DNA from: Cellulomonadaceae bacterium
GTDB taxonomy: Bacteria > Actinomycetota > Actinomycetes > Actinomycetales > Cellulomonadaceae
Direction: 5' to 3'
Length of the DNA stretch: 5,623 nt
NCBI GenBank assembly: GCA_031283115.1
Contig: JAITCK010000183.1
Coordinates: forward strand, 1-5,623
The stretch's first letter is position 1; the number at the start of each line of letters is the position of its first letter. The translations under genes were made by a program, and so were the position numbers. Under the pieces are notes generated by a model. That model made no database searches. It was not told where the DNA came from and saw nothing but the letters and a program-made list of their open reading frames with translations. This document shows, piece by piece, positions 1 through 5,623 of the stretch.

Positions 1-103
1 CCTGTGGAGGTATAAACGTCGCCCGCCCCGCGAAAACACCGATACCCAGCGCGACCAGCACAGACGCCACCCACGCAACCCGCACCACAGCCACGCGCCT
101 CAT
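1..103 (-). CDS. N-terminal fragment of an exported or membrane-anchored protein (partial, runs off left edge)
   Basis: Reading leftward from an ATG at 103-101 gives 34 in-frame codons with no stop before the window edge. The peptide starts MRRVAVVRVAW and continues as a hydrophobic run of about 18 residues (roughly 8-25, VRVAWVASVLVALGIGVF), then AGRATFIPPQ. Basic residues before a single hydrophobic helix are typical of a signal peptide or signal anchor, with the protein outside the membrane. An in-frame TGA lies two codons upstream of the ATG, so translation cannot start much earlier. No good Shine-Dalgarno is visible, so the start is less certain than the frame. The -GRATFxPP- stretch reminds me of actinobacterial periplasmic-adaptor or peptidoglycan-binding proteins that accompany ABC exporters. 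That is a recollection of style, not a demonstrated match. The gene is divergent from the small exported-protein genes to its right. Confidence 0.6.
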   Translation of the reverse strand, partial: MRRVAVVRVAWVASVLVALGIGVFAGRATFIPPQ

Positions 104-197
104 ACATCAACACTACGACAACCAGCAGTTTTATGCCCGAGAATCTCCTGATGCCGCGATTCTGTGTCATGCCGTCGACCACCACATGCTTCGACAC

Positions 198-219
198 ACA
201 TCAGCAGGTAACCTGATGT
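198..219. repeat. 22-bp inverted repeat, possible operator
   Basis: The arms ACATCAG (198-204) and CTGATGT (213-219) are exact reverse complements separated by 8 bases. Inside them CAGGTAACCTG (205-215) is itself a palindrome around one central base. The two overlapping symmetries differ by a duplicated CAG. It lies 45 bases upstream of the GTG start at 264, a plausible place for a repressor or activator site. Arms of this length do arise by chance, so a function is only inferred. Confidence 0.3.
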
Positions 220-251
220 TGATAGCGACCCCTATCACACCAGCACAACCC

Positions 252-257
252 AAGGAG
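252..257 (+). promoter_or_regulatory. Ribosome binding site of the broken small gene
   Basis: AAGGAG lies 6 bases before the GTG at 264-266 (and 12 before the in-frame ATG at 270-272). This is a near-ideal Shine-Dalgarno and is the main reason to treat the following short frame as a gene that was once translated rather than noise. Confidence 0.55.
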
Positions 258-263
258 AGTTCC

Positions 264-420
264 GTGAAGATGCGTCAATCCATCCCGATTACGAGTGCAT
301 GGAAAGTTCTCATAGCAAGCACGGCAAGTCTTCTCCTTGGTTTAGGTGACAGCCTACGCAATTAGCGCACACTCAGTATCATGCACCACACCCGAAAACT
401 GGGTACAACCTGTCAAATAG
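264..420 (+). pseudogene. Small secreted-protein gene broken by a +1 frameshift
   Basis: From the GTG at 264 the frame encodes 33 residues: MKMRQSIPITSAWK, then a hydrophobic core (VLIASTASLLLGLG, residues 15-28), ending at TAG 363-365 just where a signal-peptide cleavage site should follow. Moving to the next frame near 342-346 continues the core directly into VTAYA (codons 346-360), a textbook A-x-A cleavage site, then a 19-residue tail ISAHSVSCTTPENWVQPVK ending at TAG 418-420. The repaired product would be about 51 residues with a 19-residue mature peptide containing one Cys and one Trp. An extra base in the stretch around 339-346 explains the break. It may be a true mutation, a sequencing error, or the stub of a once longer gene. 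The second frame is the same as that of the gene starting at 433, which follows 12 bases after the TAG, so the two were probably cotranscribed. I do not recognise the family. Confidence 0.5.
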
Positions 421-432
421 ATAGGTTCGAAA

Positions 433-1008
433 ATGATAATTAATCAGAAACTAAGCCGCGTTTTACTCACGATTTTCACCTTCAGTTGCTCCACGTGCGC
501 CTGCTCGACCCAGAATTCCATAGTGGTTGAAGAGTATGTACGTCCATCTTGGATGGCAGAAAAAGTTCAGGCAGATGAAGAAAGAATCTCCGGCCACCAA
601 GCATGCATAAACACAAAAGGATGGGACATTATAATAGATTGGGAGGGAGGTATGGATGTATCAAATTTAAACGACAGCGAAATGGAACGCTTATCCAACG
701 ACCTTCACTCTTGCTTTGACGAGTTGGGTTACACCCGTGATGATTCATTCCCAGATGAAGCTGATTTGCGGCTGTCCTACCAACGTCAGCTTGAAACCAG
801 AGAGTGTCTTATTGCAAATGGAATCAAGGTGGAGACAGTCCCGCCAAGTGAAGATGTATGGGTGGATGAAGCATTAAAATTTTGGGCAGCAGTGCAAGCT
901 GGAGAGTCACCGCCAGTTGAAAGTGGGGACAGTTGGTCTGCATACGATGATGTCATCAACCAAGGCCTTTACTCCGAAGAGTTAGTCAGGATCTGCCCGC
1001 AAGGGTGA
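433..1008 (+). CDS. Putative exported lipoprotein of unknown function, four conserved-style cysteines
   Basis: This 191-residue product begins with a short basic segment (K6, R9) and a hydrophobic stretch (residues 10-18, VLLTIFTFS), followed by a Cys-rich hinge with C19, C22 and C24. C19 (preceded by TFS) or C24 (preceded by TCA) could be lipidated, but neither gives a clean lipobox, so plain secretion is also possible. The mature part is acidic and has four cysteines: C58 ([10 protein letters not shown]), C94 (HSCFDELGY), C125 (RECLIANGI) and C188 in a terminal CPQG. It also has a VPPSEDVW segment at 136-143. The spacing, with C-x-x-x-G before each short hydrophobic strand and a CPQ end, matches a style of uncharacterised actinobacterial lipoprotein I have seen, probably with two disulfides outside the membrane. 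No enzyme motif is visible. The ATG at 433 has only a weak ribosome site, so it may depend on coupling to the small gene ending at 420. Codons such as ATA, TTA and AGA and the lower GC set it apart from glyS. Confidence 0.75.
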   Translation: MIINQKLSRVLLTIFTFSCSTCACSTQNSIVVEEYVRPSWMAEKVQADEERISGHQACINTKGWDIIIDWEGGMDVSNLNDSEMERLSNDLHSCFDELGYTRDDSFPDEADLRLSYQRQLETRECLIANGIKVETVPPSEDVWVDEALKFWAAVQAGESPPVESGDSWSAYDDVINQGLYSEELVRICPQG

Positions 1009-1031
1009 AGTCACCCCCTCAAATCTACCGG

Positions 1032-1037
1032 TAGGAT
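1032..1037 (+). promoter_or_regulatory. Possible -10 element for glyS
   Basis: TAGGAT fits the actinobacterial -10 pattern TAnnnT and lies 63 bases before the GTG start of glyS. It overlaps the 10-bp palindrome CTACCGGTAG at 1025-1034, which could be a regulator site. No good -35 is seen about 17 bases upstream (AGTCAC region, 1009-1014), so this is tentative. Confidence 0.25.
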
Positions 1038-1086
1038 TGGCGGCTGGACTTGGCGTGGAGGAATCCACCTACACGCACACCTACCC

Positions 1087-1092
1087 GAGGAG
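1087..1092 (+). promoter_or_regulatory. Ribosome binding site that fixes the glyS start
   Basis: GAGGAG ends 7 bases before the GTG at 1100-1102. This placement favours GTG 1100 over the upstream in-frame TTG at 1037, which has no comparable site and would add 21 residues unlike the family N-terminus. Confidence 0.75.
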
Positions 1093-1099
1093 TTACCCC

Positions 1100-2494
<1,395 letters not shown>

Positions 2495-2502
2495 TTGACG
2501 TC

Positions 2503-3411
2503 CTAGTCGACGATGGTGGCGAGCAGGTTTTCGGTACGGTCCCAGACCTGCTGAGCGACGGAGGCATCATCGGAGCCGGGGAAGGATTTAGCGCCCCGAC
2601 CTTGCACGTAAGTGCCGGGCTGGAAGTCCACGCCGGGGGTTCCCAAGGCCAGGCGGGCCAAACGTTGGGCTGCCGTCGTCGGCGACGTAAAGAGAGCCTT
2701 GACAAGGCGGCCCCGGTAAGCCCGGCCAATAAACGTGTCGGTACCCGACCCAAAATTGGACGCGATAACACCCGGATGGAAGGCCACCGAGGCCAAGCCA
2801 CGGTCACTGTAACGGCGGTTCATCTCGACAGCCACATGCGTCATCGCTAGTTTGGCTTGCGCGTAGCGGGCCAAAGGGTGGAAGGTTCCCGAGGCAGCCT
2901 GCGAGTTCCGCACCAGCGGGTGCAGGTCGGCGACCGTGGGCTGCGCGGCAGGTGCAAGCGGCACGGCAGCCAGCCAGTCGACCTTCACCTGTTTTTGCAT
3001 CCGAATGGACATGCTCGACGTCCACACCACCCTGCCGCCAGCCTCCACGAGGTTGCGGGCCAGCAGGCGGGTCAGCAGAGCAGGCGCCAGGTGGTTGACC
3101 TGCAATGTCCGCTCAAAACCGTCGGCGGTGACTGCAAAACCGTCGAACATGCCGCCCGAATTGTTGGCAAGCACGTCGATGCGGGGATGGTGGGCTTGGA
3201 GTTGCGCGGCCAGGCGTCGCACATCATCGAGCCGCGTGAAATCGCAGATGTAGCGTGGGGCACAGTCGAGGGCATCGGCGACGGCAGCCGTGCGCTGCGG
3301 GTCACGTCCAACGACGACAACCTGGTGCCCGGCCTCGTGGAAGAGGCGGACGGCAGCGGCCCCGATACCGGAGGAGGCTCCCGTGACAACGATGGTGTGT
3401 GCATCAGACAT
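2503..3411 (-). CDS. Short-chain dehydrogenase/reductase (SDR), NAD(P)-dependent oxidoreductase
   Basis: A 302-residue Rossmann-fold oxidoreductase that should use NAD(H) or NADP(H) on an unknown alcohol or ketone substrate in the cytoplasm. It shows the classical SDR motifs: TGASSGIG (10-17) for the cofactor, basic R36 after the second strand (VVVVGRD, hinting at NADP), CDF (56-58), the NNSG version of the NNAG motif (83-86), N106, catalytic S132/S133 in VVWTSSMS, and YAQAK (Y183, K187), with FHPG at 211-214. About 47 residues separate the catalytic Ser from Tyr, more than in small classical SDRs. The extra length and the C-terminal tail resemble retinol-dehydrogenase/WWOX-like bacterial SDRs. 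The ATG at 3411 is chosen because it gives the normal N-terminus (MSDAHTIVVTG). An upstream in-frame start at 3483 would add 24 unrelated residues and overlap the preceding gene by 80 bases. The start overlaps the end of the DUF808 gene by 8 bases, implying coupled translation. Confidence 0.92.
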   Translation of the reverse strand: MSDAHTIVVTGASSGIGAAAVRLFHEAGHQVVVVGRDPQRTAAVADALDCAPRYICDFTRLDDVRRLAAQLQAHHPRIDVLANNSGGMFDGFAVTADGFERTLQVNHLAPALLTRLLARNLVEAGGRVVWTSSMSIRMQKQVKVDWLAAVPLAPAAQPTVADLHPLVRNSQAASGTFHPLARYAQAKLAMTHVAVEMNRRYSDRGLASVAFHPGVIASNFGSGTDTFIGRAYRGRLVKALFTSPTTAAQRLARLALGTPGVDFQPGTYVQGRGAKSFPGSDDASVAQQVWDRTENLLATIVD

Positions 3412-4417
3412 GGGCTGTAGTTTGCCCCAGGTCACCTGCCTTATCGTCCCCGGCAGTCGCCTTTGCCTGATGGGGCAGCGCATGAATGACGGCTAGGGCG
3501 ATACCGCCTACCACTAGGCCGACCACGGTGGATAGGGCCGTCTCCGTCAACCAGCCCAGCACAGCCCCCACCCCCGGCACAGCCTCGCGGACCGTATGAG
3601 CCAGGTGTTCGACCGTCTCATAGGGCCAGGTCCAGGCCTGCCCCAGCCGGTGCCAGGTCTCGCCCACGTCGTAAAGGCTGCGCAGCAGAATGTGCCCGCC
3701 CACCCAGAGCATGGCCACCGTGCCCACTGTAGAAATGACGGCCAGCAACTTGGGCATCCCGACAACCAGGCCGCGCCCTGTCGCCCGGCCACAGCGCGTG
3801 CGCGCCCGTCGGGCCAGAAAACCTCCCATATCGTCCATTTTGACGATGAGCGCAACCACCCCGTAAACACCCACCGTCATCACTACCGCGACCACAATAA
3901 GAATGGCCAGCCGCTGCCAAAAACCCTCATGGGAGACCTCCGCCAAGGCGATGAGCATAATCTCCGTGCTGAGGATGAGGTCGGTGCGCACAGCCCCGGA
4001 CACCAAGCCCTTTTCCGCGTCGGGCCCCTGCTGAACAACCGCCGTCGCATACTCGCCATGCCCGCGCAGCCGCTCCCACACCTTCTCGGCCCCCTCATAG
4101 GCCAGATAGGTTCCGCCGACAATAAGAATGGGCGGAAGCGCCCAGGGCGCGAACTGCGACAGCAGCAGGGCGGCAGGCAAAATGATCAGAAGTTTGTTGC
4201 GAATAGACCCGGCAGCAATCCGACGGACGATGGGCAGTTCCCGGTCTGCCGTCACCCCGTGAACGTACTGCGGTGTCACCGCCGTATCGTCAATGACGAC
4301 ACCCGCCGCCTTGGCCGTGGCCCGGCCTGCTGCCGCCCCCACATCATCCAGGGAGGCGGCCGCCAGTTTGGCAATCGCCGCAATATCGTCCAGCAGCCCC
4401 AGCAAACCCGCACTCAT
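3404..4417 (-). CDS. DUF808 family (YedI-like) inner-membrane protein
   Basis: A 337-residue membrane protein. The N-terminus MSAGLLGLLDDIAAIAKLAAASLDDV is diagnostic for the DUF808/YedI family, followed by the family's VTPQYVHGVTADRELPI (47-63) and RNKLLIILPAALLLS (73-87). Further recognisable stretches are GGTYLAYEGAEKV (101-113), RTDLILSTEIMLIALAEV (144-161), KMDDMG (193-198) and MPKLLAVISTVGTVAMLWVGG (221-241). Hydrophobic segments suited to span the membrane lie at about 75-105, 168-192, 220-245 and 292-312. The last 25 residues are polar and probably cytoplasmic. No transport or enzyme function is established for the family, and I do not infer one. E. coli YedI is about 305 residues, so this copy is full length with a short tail. 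It is the first gene of a two-gene minus-strand unit with the SDR. The ATG at 4417 has only a weak ribosome site. Confidence 0.93.
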   Translation of the reverse strand: MSAGLLGLLDDIAAIAKLAAASLDDVGAAAGRATAKAAGVVIDDTAVTPQYVHGVTADRELPIVRRIAAGSIRNKLLIILPAALLLSQFAPWALPPILIVGGTYLAYEGAEKVWERLRGHGEYATAVVQQGPDAEKGLVSGAVRTDLILSTEIMLIALAEVSHEGFWQRLAILIVVAVVMTVGVYGVVALIVKMDDMGGFLARRARTRCGRATGRGLVVGMPKLLAVISTVGTVAMLWVGGHILLRSLYDVGETWHRLGQAWTWPYETVEHLAHTVREAVPGVGAVLGWLTETALSTVVGLVVGGIALAVIHALPHQAKATAGDDKAGDLGQTTAHV

Positions 4418-4422
4418 GCCCC

Positions 4423-4439
4423 GAACCTACACAAGGTTC
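4423..4439. repeat. Inverted repeat next to the DUF808 start codon
   Basis: GAACCT (4423-4428) and AGGTTC (4434-4439) are exact complements around a 5-base loop. On the minus strand this hairpin lies 5 bases before the ATG at 4417 and includes the only purine-rich stretch (GTAGG) able to act as a ribosome site. It could therefore be an operator or limit translation initiation. No function is shown. Confidence 0.35.
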
Positions 4440-4455
4440 AGGTGACTTTGCGGCC

Positions 4456-4482
4456 GGGACTCATTCGCGTCAGAGTCGAGTT
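4456..4482 (+). promoter_or_regulatory. Sigma-R/sigma-H-type promoter of rbpA
   Basis: GGGACT (4456-4461), an 18-base spacer (4462-4479) and GTT (4480-4482) match the thiol-stress sigma factor consensus GGGAAT-N18/19-GTT known from Streptomyces sigma-R and mycobacterial sigma-H with one mismatch (C for A). It lies about 75 bases before the rbpA start, facing the right way. In Streptomyces coelicolor rbpA is an established sigma-R target, so both placement and logic fit. That this genome has a sigma-R homologue is inferred. Confidence 0.55.
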
Positions 4483-4503
4483 ATCCCTGCCGATTTGCCC
4501 TCA

Positions 4504-4514
4504 TAGATTAGACT
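4504..4514 (+). promoter_or_regulatory. Possible housekeeping -10 element(s) for rbpA
   Basis: Two overlapping hexamers fit TAnnnT: TAGATT (4504-4509) and TAGACT (4509-4514). TTATCC at 4481-4486 lies 17 bases before the first and is a poor -35. A start about 40 bases before the ATG would give a normal leader. This would provide basal transcription beside the sigma-R-like site. Confidence 0.35.
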
Positions 4515-4547
4515 GAGCGGCTGGCCCAGCCTGACACCCACTTTTTT

Positions 4548-4552
4548 GGAGG
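4548..4552 (+). promoter_or_regulatory. Ribosome binding site that fixes the rbpA start
   Basis: GGAGG ends 5 bases before ATG 4558-4560. An in-frame TTG at 4546 overlaps this site and so cannot be the start. It would also add four residues not seen in RbpA proteins. Confidence 0.85.
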
Positions 4553-4557
4553 ACAAC

Positions 4558-4911
4558 ATGCCCGACCGGTCACTGCGCGGTATGAGCATCGGCGCGAAAA
4601 GCATGGAGTCTGATGAGGGCGTCGATTTCGCCCCGCGTTTCCAGGCGTACTACGACTGCCCTAATGGGCACACCATCATCTTGCCTTTCGCTGAGGATGC
4701 TGCCCGTCAGGGTGAGGTTCCTACCGAGTGGGAGTGCCGTTGCGGCGCTATCGCCTTGCTGCGTGACAGCGAGCAACCGGACTCGAAGCCGGTCAAGCCT
4801 CCGCGCACCCACTGGGACATGCTGTTGGAGCGTCGCAGTGAAGAGGAGCTTCAAGAGTTGCTGGATGAGCGTCTTGAATTGCTCAAGTCGGGCAAGATTC
4901 GTCGCGGCTGA
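4558..4911 (+). CDS. rbpA: RNA polymerase-binding protein RbpA
   Basis: A 117-residue actinobacterial transcription factor that binds RNA polymerase and the group 1 or 2 sigma factor, stabilises the holoenzyme and promotes open-complex formation. The N-terminal tail (MPDRSLRGMSIGAKSMESD, 1-19) and APRFQAYYDC lead into a small zinc-ribbon-like core domain (about 27-70) with C34, H38, C60 and C62. The basic linker KPVKPPR (77-83) precedes the sigma-interaction domain THWDMLLERRSEEELQELL (84-102), which is almost invariant in the family and decides the call. Compared from memory with S. coelicolor RbpA, the second cysteine pair is CxC rather than CxxC, and the loop before it is about four residues longer. 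M. tuberculosis RbpA lacks these cysteines altogether. The protein ends in SGKIRRG, without the long Streptomyces tail. It is preceded by a sigma-R-like promoter and faces ppm1. Confidence 0.96.
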   Translation: MPDRSLRGMSIGAKSMESDEGVDFAPRFQAYYDCPNGHTIILPFAEDAARQGEVPTEWECRCGAIALLRDSEQPDSKPVKPPRTHWDMLLERRSEEELQELLDERLELLKSGKIRRG

Positions 4912-4920
4912 AAATTGTTG

Positions 4921-4956
4921 ACGCTGAGGCTCGTTGGGCGTTGAGGCGCCAAGCGT
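4921..4956. terminator. Weak hairpin between convergent rbpA and ppm1
   Basis: TTGG-G-CG (4934-4940) can pair with CGCCAA (4947-4952) around a TTGAGG loop with one bulged G. Flanking ACGC (4921-4924) and GCGT (4953-4956) are also complementary. It sits between two converging stop codons, where a bidirectional terminator is expected. No clear T-run follows on either strand, so the assignment is tentative. Confidence 0.3.
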
Positions 4957-4964
4957 GGCTGTTT

Positions 4965-5623
4965 CTACGTCGTTCCGATGGTTTCGACGGTTGCGCCGTC
5001 GTCGTGACGCTGCTCAACTGACGGAGCCTCTGCCGACGGGACGGTGTAGTCGACGTCACGGCGGGGCAGGTTCTTTTGGCTGCGGCTCACGCGGCTGATG
5101 CGGGCGCCTGGGTTGACCAGGGCACGCAGTTGACGGAAGCGGTAGCCAATCCCCCAGGCTGTCGTTTTGCGCAAGGCTTCGGCGACGATGGCGTTGGACA
5201 TTTTTGATGTGCCCACCTGACGTTCCACAAAGGTGATGGGTACTTCGACGACGCGACCGCCGTAGCGGGCCACATGCCAGGTCATGTCCACTTGAAAGCA
5301 GTAGCCGTGCGATTCGATGGCGTCGAGGCGGATGGCCCGCAACGTGTCGGCCGGGTAGACGCGGAAGCCAGCGGTCGCGTCATGGACGGGCATCCCCAGC
5401 ATCAGGCGCGTGTAAGTGTTGCCGCCGCGAGACAGGATTTTGCGGTGGATCGGCCAGTTGACGACAGATCCGCCGGGTACCCATCGTGACCCGATGACGG
5501 CGTCGGGCAGGCGTCCGTCCGCGTCGGGGGTGACAGCTGCGCCGAGAAGGCGGGGCAGGTCGATGGCCCGGTGGGATCCGTCGGCATCCATTTCGACCAG
5601 GAAATCGTAGCCACGAGCCAGAC
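4965..5623 (-). CDS. ppm1: Polyprenol monophosphomannose synthase, C-terminal part (5' end outside window)
   Basis: The frame is open from the right edge and gives 218 residues before the TAG at 4967-4965. It is a GT2-family, GT-A fold glycosyltransferase that moves mannose from GDP-mannose to a polyprenyl phosphate on the inner face of the membrane, making the donor for envelope mannolipids and protein mannosylation. Counting from the first visible residue, there is YDFLVEMDADGSH (5-17) with the metal-binding DAD (12-14), then GSRWVPGG (44-51) and NWPIHRKILSRGGN (55-68). These are followed by HDATAGFR (80-87), YCFQVDMTW (107-115) and VPITFVERQVGTSKMS (127-142), all in family order. A polar tail of about 50 residues (after WGIGYRFRQL) is basic then acidic and not part of the catalytic domain. 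Whether an N-terminal apolipoprotein acyltransferase domain is fused, as in M. tuberculosis, cannot be seen. The gene converges on rbpA, as in mycobacteria. Confidence 0.95.
   Translation of the reverse strand, partial: LARGYDFLVEMDADGSHRAIDLPRLLGAAVTPDADGRLPDAVIGSRWVPGGSVVNWPIHRKILSRGGNTYTRLMLGMPVHDATAGFRVYPADTLRAIRLDAIESHGYCFQVDMTWHVARYGGRVVEVPITFVERQVGTSKMSNAIVAEALRKTTAWGIGYRFRQLRALVNPGARISRVSRSQKNLPRRDVDYTVPSAEAPSVEQRHDDGATVETIGTT

Larger units (their letters stand above)
104..263. promoter_or_regulatory. Divergent intergenic region between the left exported-protein gene and the broken small gene
   Basis: No credible gene is seen here. The region must carry promoters for the leftward gene (start at 103) and the rightward broken gene (start at 264). 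It is rich in short inverted repeats: 7-bp arms at 198-204 and 213-219, 5-bp arms at 221-225 and 232-236, and 6-bp arms at 163-168 and 193-198. I could not assign a confident -35/-10 pair in either direction. TTGATA at 219-224 resembles a -35, but no matching -10 follows at the right distance. Confidence 0.35.

Noticed and set aside
169..216. 15-codon frame MPSTTTCFDTHQQVT in the left intergenic region
   Set aside because: No ribosome site precedes it, and it is too short and unremarkable to claim as a gene.
418..435. Readthrough fusion of the small broken gene with the 191-residue protein (same frame across TAG 418-420)
   Set aside because: The second product has its own ATG and signal peptide, so a fusion would place a signal sequence inside a secreted protein. 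The shared frame is likely coincidence.
1037..1099. TTG start giving glyS 21 extra residues
   Set aside because: GTG 1100 has a GAGGAG site at ideal distance and gives the standard GlyRS N-terminus. The extra residues ([15 protein letters not shown]) are unlike the family.
2857..3420. 187-codon plus-strand open frame opposite the SDR gene
   Set aside because: It is a shadow of the SDR gene, with no domain and no start signal.
3596..4516. 306-codon plus-strand open frame opposite the DUF808 gene
   Set aside because: The His/Arg/Pro/Gln-rich product is typical of an antisense frame, while the minus strand encodes a well-matched DUF808 protein over the same bases.
4541..4547. T-run before rbpA as a terminator of upstream transcription
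   Set aside because: No stable stem precedes it except a short GCTGG-C-CCAGC with a one-base centre, which cannot form a normal loop. No plus-strand gene lies directly upstream to be terminated.

Overview
The window reads as chromosomal DNA of a GC-rich actinobacterium. The evidence is a dimeric-type glycyl-tRNA synthetase, a gene for the actinobacteria-specific RNA polymerase-binding protein RbpA, and a convergent ppm1-type polyprenol phosphate mannosyltransferase next to rbpA, an arrangement also known in Mycobacterium (Rv2050/Rv2051c). I cannot name the genus from sequence alone.

Layout. Positions 1-103 (minus) hold the first 34 codons of an exported or membrane-anchored protein that runs off the left edge. 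Positions 104-263 are a divergent intergenic region with small inverted repeats. Positions 264-420 (plus) look like a short secreted-protein gene with a good ribosome binding site and signal peptide, broken by a one-base frameshift. Positions 433-1008 (plus) encode a 191-residue exported, probably lipid-anchored, Cys-containing protein of unknown function. This 264-1008 stretch is visibly richer in A+T and in ATA, TTA and AGA codons than the rest, so it looks like an accessory insert. Positions 1100-2494 (plus) are glyS. Just 8 bases later, convergently, lies a minus-strand gene pair: a DUF808/YedI-type membrane protein (4417-3404) overlapping a short-chain dehydrogenase (3411-2503) by 8 bases. 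A divergent promoter region (4418-4557) separates this pair from rbpA (4558-4911, plus). The window closes with the C-terminal 218 codons of ppm1 (5623-4965, minus).

How the parts work together. glyS (tRNA-Gly charging), rbpA (holoenzyme activation at promoters) and ppm1 (polyprenol-phosphate-mannose for cell-envelope glycans and protein mannosylation) are ordinary core genes. The rbpA upstream region carries a GGGACT-N18-GTT element, one base from the sigma-R/sigma-H thiol-stress consensus, so rbpA may be induced by oxidative stress as in Streptomyces. The RbpA zinc site looks altered (CxC instead of CxxC). The DUF808-SDR pair is probably one translationally coupled transcript of unknown role. 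The left 1 kb is a small accessory locus made only of exported products.

I found no CRISPR array, tRNA, rRNA, transposase or phage gene, and no convincing undescribed multi-gene system. The most interesting items are the sigma-R-like promoter, the altered RbpA zinc knuckle and the exported-protein locus with its frameshifted small gene.
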